From: Sandarakinorhabdus glacialis
GTDB lineage: Bacteria > Pseudomonadota > Alphaproteobacteria > Sphingomonadales > Sphingomonadaceae
Assembly (NCBI RefSeq): GCF_014643455.1
Contig: NZ_BMJM01000002.1
Location: forward strand, 124,406 to 188,405
Direction of reading: 5' to 3'
DNA: 64,000 bases
Shown: in pieces, positions 37,202 to 46,404 of the stretch
Position numbering within the stretch: position 1 is the first letter of the stretch
Layout of the letters: the number at the start of each line of letters is the position of its first letter
The notes under the pieces: generated by a model
Database searches by the model: none
Told to the model about the DNA's origin: nothing
What the model saw: only the letters and a program-made list of their open reading frames with translations
Translations under genes and position numbers: made by a program

Positions 37202-38464
37202 TCAGGCGCGTCCCTGTAACAGGCGGCGAACCAGCCCGGCAAAGCTGCGGGCGTGTTGCCGGGGCGTGCCGCGGGCTGCGGCCTGCCAGAGTTGAAGCCC
37301 GTGATAGTGCGGGCGGGGGCGACCGGTGACGGCCATGGCGGCAAGGCGGGCGAGAATTTCCTTTTTGCGGCGCGCCTGGGCGGGCTGCATCAGGGCGATC
37401 TGGTCGATGGCGAGGGGGGCGGTTTCGACGCGGCCCGTATTGCGGGCGTCGTCAAGCAAGGCAAGTCCGGCGGTGCTGCGCGCCATGACGAGGCTGCGGC
37501 CGTCCTGTTCGGCGAAGCTGGGGTAGCCGCGTTCGTCGCCGATCCAGGCGTCGGCGCAGGCAATGTCCGCCGCGTTGCCGATGGCGTCGGGGCAGATCTT
37601 GCAGCGGAACTGGACTTCCTTGGACAGGATATCGCCCCAGCTGTCGGCGTAGCTCATGCGGTGGCTCGAGCCGTCGTTGAGCGTCGCGGTGGCGAAACCG
37701 GGCCAGCCGTCGCCGCGGTAGCGGAATGTGGCGACGTCCTTGGCAACAACGCCGAGGCGCTCGAGGATGCGGCCGGTGCCGGCGGCGCTGGGGATGCCGG
37801 CGCAGAAGAAGGCGAGCATCAGCGGCACCTTGGCATCGACGCGCGGATCGGTGCGGGCGTGGGCGCGAAGGGCCGAGACGTCGCAGGGCTTGCCGACAAA
37901 GGCGAAGCGGCCCGGACGGGTCAGCCAGGTTTCGAGATCGGCGAGGGGGGCGGACGCGGTGTAGCGCGAGCCGGCCGAGGCGAAGACCTCGGCGGCGGTG
38001 GTCGATGCGGTGGTGACATTGGCCATCGGCAGCAGCGGGTCGGCGCCGGTTTGCACGACGAAAGCGACGAGGCCGGTTTCGAGGGCGTGGACCAACAGGG
38101 CGGAGATGACGCCGCCCGACGAGGCCTGGTGGCGGAGGGCGGCGTCGGTTGCGTGGCCGGTGCCGATGAAATGGGCGCGGCCCCAGAGTGCATCGTCGAC
38201 GGGTGCGGTGAGGCCGCGTTCGTCGATGACGAGGGCCGGGCAGGATGCGGCGATGGCGGACTCTTGTGGCGGGGTGAGCGGGGCGGACTGGCGCGGGCGG
38301 AGGTAGCCGGGGGGCGTCATCGCCATGGTTATGGCGGCGGGGGCGATGGCGGCACAGAGGCCGCAGCCGGTGCAGAGGCGGCCGCGCTCGACGCGGGCGA
38401 GGGCGGGGGAGGACGCGATTGCCCGCGGCCCGATCTCGCCCGTCGATGGCGCCGCGCTGGTCAT
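37202..38464 (-). CDS. Coenzyme F420 hydrogenase/dehydrogenase beta-subunit family protein (FrhB-like)
   Basis: 420 residues. Near residue 30 is a ferredoxin-like cluster motif CTGCGLC; the usual fourth cysteine position reads Ala (AAIAPAA). The FrhB N domain follows ([43 protein letters not shown]), then the C domain ([43 protein letters not shown]). Family members in bacterial polysaccharide loci are found next to pyruvyl transferases and glycosyltransferases; their reaction is not settled. Here it sits between rmlA and rmlC in the rhamnose operon, overlapping rmlA by ATGA. A redox role in modifying a sugar or lipid carrier is possible but unproven. Confidence 0.85.
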   Translation of the reverse strand: MTSAAPSTGEIGPRAIASSPALARVERGRLCTGCGLCAAIAPAAITMAMTPPGYLRPRQSAPLTPPQESAIAASCPALVIDERGLTAPVDDALWGRAHFIGTGHATDAALRHQASSGGVISALLVHALETGLVAFVVQTGADPLLPMANVTTASTTAAEVFASAGSRYTASAPLADLETWLTRPGRFAFVGKPCDVSALRAHARTDPRVDAKVPLMLAFFCAGIPSAAGTGRILERLGVVAKDVATFRYRGDGWPGFATATLNDGSSHRMSYADSWGDILSKEVQFRCKICPDAIGNAADIACADAWIGDERGYPSFAEQDGRSLVMARSTAGLALLDDARNTGRVETAPLAIDQIALMQPAQARRKKEILARLAAMAVTGRPRPHYHGLQLWQAAARGTPRQHARSFAGLVRRLLQGRA

Positions 38465-39342
38465 CCGGCGATGCGGAGCTGGGTCAGGAGATATTCGCCG
38501 TAGCCGGATTTGCGCAGCGGCTCGGCGATGCGGGCGAGCTGGTCGGCGGTGATGAAGCCCTGGCGCCAGGCGATTTCCTCGGGGCAGCAGATCTTGAGGC
38601 CCTGGCGTTCCTCGACGATGCGGACGTAGAGACCGGCGTCGAGCAGCGAGCCATGGGTGCCGGTGTCGAGCCAGGCGAAACCGCGGCCCATGAGCTCGAC
38701 ATCGAGCTTGCCGGCTTCGAGATAAAGGCGGTTGAGATCGGTGATCTCGAGCTCGCCGCGCGGCGAGGGTTGCACGTCGCGGGCGAGGCGGACGGCGTCG
38801 CCATCGTAGAAATAAAGCCCGGTGACGGCGTAGTTCGAGCGCGGGTTGGCGGGTTTTTCCTCGATGGTGGCGGCGCGGCCGTTTTCGTCGAAGGAGACGA
38901 CACCGTATGCCTGGGGGTCCTTGACGTAATAGCCGAAAACGGTAGCGCCGTCGGTGCGATCGGAGGCATTGGCGAGCAGTTCGGGGAGGCCGTGGCCGTA
39001 GAAAATATTGTCGCCGAGGATGAGGGTGGAGGGCCGATCGCCGACGAACTCCGCACCGATATGATAGGCTTGGGCGAGGCCCTTGGGCTCGGGTTGCACG
39101 GCGTACTGGATGGACAGCCCCCAGTCGGAACCGTCGCCGAGCAGGGTCCGGAAGCCGGCGCTGTCGGCGGGGGTGGTAATGATCAGGATCTCGCGGATGC
39201 CGGCGAGCATGAGCACCGACAGCGGATAGTAGATCATCGGCTTGTCATAGACCGGCATCAGCTGCTTGGAGACCGATTTGGTCAGTGGATAGAGCCGGGT
39301 GCCGGAGCCGCCTGCCAGGATAATACCACGCCGTTCAGTCAT
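38461..39342 (-). CDS. rmlA: Glucose-1-phosphate thymidylyltransferase
   Basis: 293 residues. Makes dTDP-glucose, the first step of dTDP-L-rhamnose synthesis. The nucleotidyltransferase signature is [21 protein letters not shown]; further blocks are [45 protein letters not shown] and [14 protein letters not shown]. Length matches RmlA (about 290). First gene of the operon; the 157 bases before it should hold the promoter. The ATG at 39342 matches the family start; upstream frame is noise. Confidence 0.96.
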   Translation of the reverse strand: MTERRGIILAGGSGTRLYPLTKSVSKQLMPVYDKPMIYYPLSVLMLAGIREILIITTPADSAGFRTLLGDGSDWGLSIQYAVQPEPKGLAQAYHIGAEFVGDRPSTLILGDNIFYGHGLPELLANASDRTDGATVFGYYVKDPQAYGVVSFDENGRAATIEEKPANPRSNYAVTGLYFYDGDAVRLARDVQPSPRGELEITDLNRLYLEAGKLDVELMGRGFAWLDTGTHGSLLDAGLYVRIVEERQGLKICCPEEIAWRQGFITADQLARIAEPLRKSGYGEYLLTQLRIAG

Positions 39343-39499
39343 GTATGTTCCTGCCGTTGGGGCCGGCCGATACTCTGGCCGCGTTGGTGCGGGATACCGG
39401 CAAGGGGCGGTGGCTGCAACGGATAATGCCGGGTTTGGCGGTAAGAAATATTGCAACGCAGCAAATACTTGATCGCGAAGGATTTGGCGAAACCTGTTG

Positions 39500-40852
39500 T
39501 TAATCTCGTGCTGCAAGGACCCTGCGAACGATGACATATTGGGTGACGGTGCGGAACACCAGGGTCAGAGAGGTGGTGAGCGCGGCACCGACGAGGCCGA
39601 ATGCCGGGATCAGGGTGACGCAGAATACGCCGAGCAGGATGAGCGCGGCGACCGAGATGCGCGCCGCCCAGCGCTCCTCGCCGGTCATCACCATGACGGC
39701 GCCGAGCGGCCCGGCGAGTATGTTGACGAGTTGGCCGAGCGCCAGGATGCGCAGCGCGGTGGCGCCGACGACGAATTCGGGGCCGAACAGCCCGAGCACC
39801 CACTCGGGAAAGCCGAGCATGACGACGAAAAGCGGGAGCGAGAGCGCCGACATGGTCATTACCGCCTGGCGCAGGATCTGGCGGATATGAGCGGTGTCGC
39901 CGACGCGGTGAGCGGCGGCGATGCGCGGGCCGGAGACAGTATCGAAGGTGGTGACGATGAGGGTGATGAGCATCGCCACCTGCCAGGCGGCGCGGAACTG
40001 GCCGACATCGGCGACGGACGCATAGGCGCCGAGGCTGAGGAGGACGATCCAGTCGACGGCCATCCGGCTGAGCACGATGAAGCTGATCTGCCAGCCCTGG
40101 GCAAGAAGGGGCTTGACCGCCTGGGGGGCGGCGGGCGGCCATTTGCGGGCGTGGCGGGCGTAGATGATCCAGGCGACGGCGCCGCTGAAGGTGACCATGC
40201 CGAAATAGAGGAGGCTGACATCGAGGGCGTCGAGTTTTGTCCCGATGAGGACGAGGCCGGCGAGCGCGAGCATGGCGAGCAGCGTAGCCTGCGGGCCTTC
40301 GAGCCATTGACCGGCGAGGACGAAGCCGGCGCCGCGCAGCGAGGTGATGGCGACGCGGATCATGGCGAGGGGGAGGACGGCGATGCCGGCGAGGATGACG
40401 AGGCGCTGGTCGATCTCGCCGCCGAGGAGGGCGGCGAAGGCGGGACCGCCGGCGAGGATGAGGATGGCACCGACGATGACGGCGAAGACCGCGACGATGC
40501 GCGTGGTGGTGCGCGAGATGCCGCGCGCGGCGGCGGGGTTGCCCTCGCGGATGCTGCCCGCCATCGAGCGGAGCAGGACATAATCGAGGCCGAACAGCGC
40601 CACTGTCGAGCCGAAGAGCCCGGTGGTGAGGGCAAGGGCGAAGCCGCCGGTGCCGACCGGGCCGAGGTTGCGGGCGATGAGGAAGCTGAAGCCGAAGCTG
40701 ACGGCGGCGCCAACGAACTTGATGGCCGAGGCGAAGATCGCCTCGGGTATGTTGGGGTTGGCGCGGATATAGGCGACCAGCGCGGCGCGGTTAGCGAGAG
40801 GCCCGCGGCGCAGGCGGGCGTGGACGACGCCGAGCCGTTTGAAGGGTTTCAT
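39500..40852 (-). CDS. Polysaccharide flippase (Wzx/MOP family)
   Basis: 450 residues with about 12 hydrophobic helices. Likely moves undecaprenyl-linked repeat units across the inner membrane. The N-terminal region has [39 protein letters not shown] and [14 protein letters not shown], the pattern of MOP-superfamily oligosaccharide flippases. The C-terminal helices include [22 protein letters not shown] and [19 protein letters not shown]. It overlaps the pyruvyl transferase gene (ATGA), so the repeat unit is likely pyruvylated. The substrate is inferred from context only. Confidence 0.88.
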   Translation of the reverse strand: MKPFKRLGVVHARLRRGPLANRAALVAYIRANPNIPEAIFASAIKFVGAAVSFGFSFLIARNLGPVGTGGFALALTTGLFGSTVALFGLDYVLLRSMAGSIREGNPAAARGISRTTTRIVAVFAVIVGAILILAGGPAFAALLGGEIDQRLVILAGIAVLPLAMIRVAITSLRGAGFVLAGQWLEGPQATLLAMLALAGLVLIGTKLDALDVSLLYFGMVTFSGAVAWIIYARHARKWPPAAPQAVKPLLAQGWQISFIVLSRMAVDWIVLLSLGAYASVADVGQFRAAWQVAMLITLIVTTFDTVSGPRIAAAHRVGDTAHIRQILRQAVMTMSALSLPLFVVMLGFPEWVLGLFGPEFVVGATALRILALGQLVNILAGPLGAVMVMTGEERWAARISVAALILLGVFCVTLIPAFGLVGAALTTSLTLVFRTVTQYVIVRRVLAARD

Positions 40853-42021
40853 TGTTTTTCGGCGAGGCGCTTGAATTCGGTGGCGAGGACGGCGGTATAG
40901 TCCTCGAGGCCGCGGGTGATGACGGGGGTGCCGGCGGCGATGTCGCGGGCGAGATCGGCGCGGTTGGCGAAGGCGCTGAGGATGAAGGACGTGGCGGCAT
41001 CGGTGGTCATGCCCTTGGCAGGGACGAGCCAGGGGTAGTGGAGGCCGGAATAAAGGCCCTCGAACTTGCGGCTGTAGCTGATCGGCACGACGGGGACGCC
41101 GGCCGAGTAGGCGGCGATTGTGGCGTGCATGCGGGCGCCGACGAGGAAATCGAGGCCGGCGATGAACGACTTGGCGGCCGACGGCGAGGTAAAGTCCGGA
41201 TGGCGGACGAGGTGGGGAAATTCGGCCTTGAGGGCGTCGGCGGCGGCGCCATCGTCATCGGTGGGCATGCCGGGGGCGTAGACGTGGGGGACGAGGTGGA
41301 CTTCGGTGTCCGGGATGGCGGCGAATTCGGTGATGAGGCGGCGGGTTAGGGCGGCGTAATCGACGGTAAGGCCGTATTGGTTGCCGCCGGCATAGCCACC
41401 GTTCATCAGCAGGCCCGAGACGTTCAGGCCGATCTTGATTGGGCCGCCAGTTCGCGCGGCTGGGCGGTCGTAGGGCAGGGCAAAGGCGACATCGATGACC
41501 TGGTGGGCCTTGGCCCGGGGGCTGAGGTCCTGGAGGACCTGCATCGAGAGGGGGTCGCGGGCGAAGACCTGCGCGGCGCGGTTGCAGATCCAGGCGGCGA
41601 TGGCGGTGTGGGGTTGCCGGGTGAAGGGTCCGATGGTCTGCGGTGACAGGATGAGCGGCTTGCCCATGGCGATCGCCATGGCCTTGGTGGCGACGATATA
41701 GGCGAAGCGCTTGTCGTTGTAGATGTCGGCGAAGCTGTCGCCGGCGCCGATATCGAGGAGGATATCGAGCCTCGCGACATCGGCGCGGTAGCCGCCGGGG
41801 GAGAGCATGTAGCGGCCGGTGAGGGCGCGCACGTCGATGTCGGTATCGGTGATGTAGGGCACGCCGGTTTCGCGGGCGCCGAGCAGGGTGAAGTGCGGGC
41901 GGACGCCGGCGCGGGCGGCGGCCTCGCGGGCGAGGGCGATGTTGCCGACGCTGAGCGCGCCGACGCCGAGGTTCCCGGCCGCGGTTGCGTGCCAGAGGAG
42001 CCCGATGCGGAGGGTCTTCAA
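40849..42021 (-). CDS. Polysaccharide pyruvyl transferase family protein
   Basis: 390 residues. Probably adds a pyruvate ketal to a sugar of the repeat unit from phosphoenolpyruvate. Family features: IGLLWHATAAGNLGVGALS at the start, LLDIGAGDSFADIYND, KPLILSPQTIGPF, RDPLSMQVLQDL, and the C-terminal FLVGARMHATIAAYSAGVPVVPISYSRKFEGLY. The start is taken as TTG at 42021 with AGGA upstream, giving the conserved N-terminus; no ATG lies nearby in frame. A polymer with pyruvate groups would be acidic. Confidence 0.87.
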   Translation of the reverse strand: MKTLRIGLLWHATAAGNLGVGALSVGNIALAREAAARAGVRPHFTLLGARETGVPYITDTDIDVRALTGRYMLSPGGYRADVARLDILLDIGAGDSFADIYNDKRFAYIVATKAMAIAMGKPLILSPQTIGPFTRQPHTAIAAWICNRAAQVFARDPLSMQVLQDLSPRAKAHQVIDVAFALPYDRPAARTGGPIKIGLNVSGLLMNGGYAGGNQYGLTVDYAALTRRLITEFAAIPDTEVHLVPHVYAPGMPTDDDGAAADALKAEFPHLVRHPDFTSPSAAKSFIAGLDFLVGARMHATIAAYSAGVPVVPISYSRKFEGLYSGLHYPWLVPAKGMTTDAATSFILSAFANRADLARDIAAGTPVITRGLEDYTAVLATEFKRLAEKQ

Positions 42022-42082
42022 GGGGCCAGATCCTGTCAGAAGGCAGGGAGGGGACGCGCCGCGGGGCGGCGGCGCGTCTCGA

Positions 42083-43063
42083 TCAGTTTGCGACGGGTGC
42101 CGGAGTCGCTGCAGTCGGAGTCGCTGATGTCGGTGTTGCGGCGGCCGGGGTCGCCGGCGCGGCACCGGAAGCGGCAGGCTTGGCGCCGGGAGCGGTCAGG
42201 TCAGGGGCGGCATAGCCCTTGGCGTAGACGATCTTGGACTTGTAGGCGTCCTGCCACTTCTTGAGTTCGCTCGCGAGGCGCTTTTGGATTTCCTGGCGCT
42301 GCAGCACGTTTTGGGCATAGGCGATGGCGCGCTCGCCGGTGAATGGCTGGGTCTTGGTGTTGGTCACGTGGTTGACGTAGATCACCGGGACCGGCGCGCC
42401 GGCGGGCTGGTCGGCGAACATGAATGGCTCGGCGTTGGGGTTGCTGCTGAGCTTGACGATCTGATTGGTCAGCGCCGGCGCGACGGTCAGGCTGTCGAGC
42501 TGCTGCGGGGCGCGGCGATATTCGAGGTTGGCGTTGACGAGGATGTCCTCGACCTCGGCCATGGTCTTGGCATCCTTGAACGGCAACTGGTCGATATTGG
42601 CCGGGCGCAGGAACTGGATCTGGTCGAGGGTGAAGATCTTGCGATCGCCGAAGACCTGCGGATTTTCAGCGACGAACTTCTGCGCGGCTTCGCGGGTCGT
42701 CGGCGAGACCTTGCGCTGGATATCGGACTGCAGCGCCTGGACGAGCAGGCCTTCGTCGGTGCGGGTACGGGCGAGAAGGAACTGCGGATTCTTGTCGAGC
42801 GCCAGCTTGGTGGCCTCCTTGGCAAGCATCTTGCGTTCGACGACACGGGCCAGCGCGACCGATTCAACCAGCTTGCGCGGGGCGTTGGCGCCCTTGTTGG
42901 GGATCATCGCGATTTCGGCGTTGAGTTCGTGAATGGTGACATCGGTGCCGTCGACTGTCGCGACGACCTGGCCTTCGGGAAGCTTGGCGGATTTGTTGCA
43001 GGCCGAGAGTGCGAGAAGCGCCACTGCGGCCGAAGCCAGCAGGGAGACACGTGCCAATGCCAT
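42083..43063 (-). CDS. EpsD-family peptidyl-prolyl cis-trans isomerase lipoprotein
   Basis: 326 residues. The N-terminus is a lipoprotein signal with lipobox LSAC at about residue 20. The SurA/PpiC-like region reads GQVVATVDGTDVTIHELNAE, VALARVVERKMLAKEA and YAQNVLQRQEIQKRLASELKKW. EpsD proteins belong to exopolysaccharide loci with exosortases and are thought to help fold or assemble export proteins in the periplasm; the isomerase domain itself is degenerate. The C-terminal 40 residues are Pro/Ala/Thr-rich with ATPTSATPTAATPAP, a low-complexity tail. Confidence 0.85.
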   Translation of the reverse strand: MALARVSLLASAAVALLALSACNKSAKLPEGQVVATVDGTDVTIHELNAEIAMIPNKGANAPRKLVESVALARVVERKMLAKEATKLALDKNPQFLLARTRTDEGLLVQALQSDIQRKVSPTTREAAQKFVAENPQVFGDRKIFTLDQIQFLRPANIDQLPFKDAKTMAEVEDILVNANLEYRRAPQQLDSLTVAPALTNQIVKLSSNPNAEPFMFADQPAGAPVPVIYVNHVTNTKTQPFTGERAIAYAQNVLQRQEIQKRLASELKKWQDAYKSKIVYAKGYAAPDLTAPGAKPAASGAAPATPAAATPTSATPTAATPAPVAN

Positions 43064-43181
43064 TATTGATGCTCCTGAAAACGGATTCGATACTGAAGAT
43101 ACGGAGTCAATGCCCTTGAGGCGCCGCCTTGGTCAACTTTTAACGCTGCAATGCGTGCCATGTTTACTTGTCGGCAACCGA

Positions 43182-44105
43182 TCAGGGGCTGCGATTCCAG
43201 AAATCGGCGCCGCTTTCGGTGGGTGCCGACATCAGGCGCAGCATCTCGGTGGCGCGGAACCAGCGGATGCGGGCGAGGGCGCCGACGCCAGCGAGGCGGT
43301 TCGCCGCACCGGAGATGCGGTCCGAGGTGAACAGCTTGAGCGCTTCGACCGGCAGCGACAACGCCATCGCCGCGGCGCGGGCCCGCCAGCGCCACGCCGG
43401 ACGCCCGCCAGCGACATGTGCGTTCCAGTCGTGGCGGGTGTGGCGCTGCCACTTGCGCTCGAGAGCGGTGCTGTCGGGCCGCGCGGGGTGGTACACGCGC
43501 ATCGACGGCAGGTAGTGGATGGCGAAGCCGAGACGATGGGCGCGCTGGCCCCAGTCGAGGTCCTCGGCGGTGTCGATGCCGGCGAAATCGCCGACGATGG
43601 CATGGACCCGGCGCGCCATGGCGAGGTTGGCGGTGACCGAGAAATGCTTTTGCTCGATATACATCTGCTGGCGGAAGCCGAACACTGCCTCATAGGCCTC
43701 GATCGGAGTCAGGTGCGCGGCATCGGCAAAATCGATGCGGATGTCGCCGCCGATGATGGCGCGAGCGGGATCGGCTTCTACCGCATCGACGGCGGCCTGC
43801 AGCCAGCCGGGAGCGGCGCGGCAATCGGCGTCGATGAAGGCGAGGACTGGGGCGGCGGCGAGCGCGATGCCATGGTTGCGCGCCAGGCCGGGGCCGGGAC
43901 GGGGCTCGGCGGCGAAAACGACGCCGCGGTAGCGGGCCTTGACAGCATCGAGTGATACCGAGGAGCCGTTGTCGACGACGATGATTTGGGCGCGGCCGCG
44001 GTCGAGATGCTGTGCGGTGACGGAATCGAGGCAGCGGCCGAGCGATTCGGGGGTGTTGAGGTGCGGGATGATGACGGTGACGCGGGGTTGCGCGCTGTCG
44101 ACCAT
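43182..44105 (-). CDS. Glycosyltransferase family 2
   Basis: 307 residues. GT-A fold: RVTVIIPHLNTPESLGRCLDS at the nucleotide-binding end, IIVVDNGSS, and the metal-binding region APVLAFIDADCRAAPGWL. A second acidic block is AGIDTAEDLDWGQRAHRLG. The C-terminal 70 residues include a hydrophobic or amphipathic stretch that may touch the membrane. The ATG at 44105 sets MVDSAQPRVTVI. It lies 14 bases from the acyltransferase gene, suggesting joint transcription. Donor sugar unknown; rhamnose is possible. Confidence 0.88.
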   Translation of the reverse strand: MVDSAQPRVTVIIPHLNTPESLGRCLDSVTAQHLDRGRAQIIVVDNGSSVSLDAVKARYRGVVFAAEPRPGPGLARNHGIALAAAPVLAFIDADCRAAPGWLQAAVDAVEADPARAIIGGDIRIDFADAAHLTPIEAYEAVFGFRQQMYIEQKHFSVTANLAMARRVHAIVGDFAGIDTAEDLDWGQRAHRLGFAIHYLPSMRVYHPARPDSTALERKWQRHTRHDWNAHVAGGRPAWRWRARAAAMALSLPVEALKLFTSDRISGAANRLAGVGALARIRWFRATEMLRLMSAPTESGADFWNRSP

Positions 44106-44119
44106 GGCAGAACCTGAAG

Positions 44120-44722
44120 TCAAGCGAGCGGGGCCAGGTTTGCCGGGGTCGGGTGCCAGACCGATTCGGGGCTGCGGCGCACGAGGTCGGCGAGCGCCGC
44201 CTTGTCGAGCAGCCACCAGCCTGACGCTTCGATCGCCGCGATCGTTGGCGCATCGAAGCGATCGCGCAGCCGTTTCGCGGGCATCCCGGCCATGATGGCG
44301 TAGGGCGGCACGTCGCGGGTCACGACCGCGCCGGCACCGATGACCGCGCCGCGGCCGATCGATTTGCAGCCGGGGGTGATGATGGCGTTGTGGCTGATCC
44401 AGACATCGTCGGCGATATCGAGCCAGACGGAGTCGATGCGATCGGCCGGTACGACGCCGAAGCGGGCTTCGTAGAGGTAGGGGTGGGTGGTCAGCGCTTC
44501 CATCGGGTGGTTGGCATCGAGGATGCGTGCCGATTTCGCGATCGAGCAAAAGCGGCCGATCCGGGTCCGCGGCGGCACTCGCCACGGATCGAAGCAGCCA
44601 TAGCTGTACAGGCCGACCTCGACCTGCCAGCGGCGCGCGAAATGTGCTCGCAGCGGCAGGCTTTCATATTCGTTGCGCCGCAATCGCCAGATCCGCAGCT
44701 TTTCGGCAATGCCCGAGAACAT
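44120..44722 (-). CDS. Hexapeptide-repeat acyltransferase (CatB/XAT type)
   Basis: 200 residues. A left-handed beta-helix acetyltransferase: [16 protein letters not shown], the catalytic histidine in [13 protein letters not shown], the loop after it, [19 protein letters not shown], then [26 protein letters not shown] with [11 protein letters not shown]. This order is that of xenobiotic/CatB-like O-acetyltransferases also used in polysaccharide decoration. In this locus O-acetylation of the exopolysaccharide is more likely than drug resistance. It precedes the glycosyltransferase in the same direction. Confidence 0.87.
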   Translation of the reverse strand: MFSGIAEKLRIWRLRRNEYESLPLRAHFARRWQVEVGLYSYGCFDPWRVPPRTRIGRFCSIAKSARILDANHPMEALTTHPYLYEARFGVVPADRIDSVWLDIADDVWISHNAIITPGCKSIGRGAVIGAGAVVTRDVPPYAIMAGMPAKRLRDRFDAPTIAAIEASGWWLLDKAALADLVRRSPESVWHPTPANLAPLA

Positions 44723-44760
44723 CTGCGTTCAGCGCGCCAATTGGCCCCGGCCAGCCGATG

Positions 44761-46218
44761 TCACGGGGTCATCCGCGCCATTGCGGCCGACATCAGCAAC
44801 AGCGACGACACGCCGGGATAACGAAAGCGGAAGCGCACCTCGCTTTCGAATTCGTGGAGTTCGAGCAGGTCGTGCGGGTGGGCAAAACGCTTGAGGTCGC
44901 GCTCGATCAGCGGCGGCGACTGGGTGCCGCCAAGCTCGGTATAGACGTCGTCGACACCGAAATAGCCGTCGGCGGAGCTGCCGGCGCGGGCGGCAGCGAT
45001 AAGCAGTGGCCATTGCGAGCGGGCTTCGTCGCGGCCGAGGCTGGCCTGGACGCGGCGGGGCAGCGAGGCGTTCCAGTCAGTCAACACGCGCTCGATGGCG
45101 GCCCGGCCGTGTTTTTCGTCGACGACGGAGCGCTTGTCGGTCAGCGCCGCCAGCCCGGCCTGGTGGGCGAGCAGGCGGACAAGGTAGGGCGAGCCACCGG
45201 CCATGGCAGTGACCATGGCGACGGCTTCGTCGGAGTAGCGGATTTCGGCGGCCACTTCTCCGATGGCGATGACTTCGCGAACTTCGGCAGCCGACAGCGG
45301 CCGCATCGGTAAGCCGACGATGTTGCGCCGAATCGACGGGGCATAGCCGATGAGCTCGTCGAGGTTCTGCGCGACGCCGGTCAGCACCAGCTGGACCCGC
45401 GCGGCGCGATCGGACAGGTTCTTGATGAGCTCGGCCACGTCGCGGCGGAAGTTGGGATCGAGGACCCGGTCATATTCGTCGAGGATGATGATGACGCGGG
45501 TGCCGGTGACGTCCGCGAACAGGTCGGCGAGTTCGCGCGGGCCGAAATGTTCCTCGAGCATGGTGTCAAAATGGTCGCCGCGTTCGGCTTCTGCGGAATT
45601 CGGAAGGACCGATTTGTGATAAAGCCGCGGGATGCGGGCCGCAAAGGCGCGGAACATCGCATCGAAATGGGCTTCGGTGCCGCAGCTGCCATACAGCACA
45701 AGGTAGCGGGCTTCACGCGCGGTTTCGGCGAAAACATGCGCCAGGCTGGTCTTGCCGATGCCGCGTTCGCCGTAGATGACGACATGGACGCGCTGCTGCT
45801 CGATGCAGCCGATCAGCTGCGCCAGTGCATCGTGGCGGCCGGCAAAGCTCTCACGGCCGATGACCGGCTGCGAGGCGCCCAGCGCATCGCGCAGCGCCAA
45901 TTTGCGACGGGACAGCGACGAATCGGCGTCGGTGCTTTCGACATCGTCGGATGCCGATGCCGAGAAACGCGGCAGCGCCTGGTTGCGGGGGCCTTCCTCC
46001 GGCTCACGCCACAATGTGTCGAGGAACGCCGGGCGGGCTTCGCGGGTGCCATCGGCAGTGCCGGCAGCGAACACGGTCGGGCCGTCAGAAGCCGTCGATG
46101 TCGTGCCGGTCAGGCCGGGGTCGAAACGCGAGGCGTCGGACAAACCGGGGGCGAGCAGCGCCTCGGGGGCCGCCTCGGCTGTGGTCCGTTCCGAGCGCGA
46201 CCAGCGTTTCCAGATCAT
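44761..46218 (-). CDS. AAA-type ATPase of the exopolysaccharide locus
   Basis: 485 residues. The first 115 residues are low-complexity and not conserved in any way I recognise. The ATPase part starts PVIGRESFAGRHDALAQL, Walker A VIYGERGIGKTSLAHVF near residue 150, Walker B RVIIILDEYDRVLD, and a sensor-like LVLTGVAQNLDEL. A winged-helix-like end follows (YFGVDDVYTELGG). It looks like ORC/AAA_16 ATPases. It does not match the ExeA-like ATPase of classical PEP-CTERM loci closely. The role here is unknown. It is divergent from the outer-membrane export gene across 186 bases. Confidence 0.75.
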   Translation of the reverse strand: MIWKRWSRSERTTAEAAPEALLAPGLSDASRFDPGLTGTTSTASDGPTVFAAGTADGTREARPAFLDTLWREPEEGPRNQALPRFSASASDDVESTDADSSLSRRKLALRDALGASQPVIGRESFAGRHDALAQLIGCIEQQRVHVVIYGERGIGKTSLAHVFAETAREARYLVLYGSCGTEAHFDAMFRAFAARIPRLYHKSVLPNSAEAERGDHFDTMLEEHFGPRELADLFADVTGTRVIIILDEYDRVLDPNFRRDVAELIKNLSDRAARVQLVLTGVAQNLDELIGYAPSIRRNIVGLPMRPLSAAEVREVIAIGEVAAEIRYSDEAVAMVTAMAGGSPYLVRLLAHQAGLAALTDKRSVVDEKHGRAAIERVLTDWNASLPRRVQASLGRDEARSQWPLLIAAARAGSSADGYFGVDDVYTELGGTQSPPLIERDLKRFAHPHDLLELHEFESEVRFRFRYPGVSSLLLMSAAMARMTP

Positions 46219-46404
46219 TTCTGCTTCTCACTCTGCTCAATACGCGCAATCGAGCCCGGTCTATACAAGCCCGTGTTTTAATAACAGGTGCTTTTCGCAA
46301 CAATACGCCATTCATCGAGTAGAAAGGCTTGAGTTCGCACATGCGGCGGACAGTTGCCGAAGCAAGTGCGGGCGTGTAGCAGCAGCCAACCAAGGGGTTT
46401 CGAT

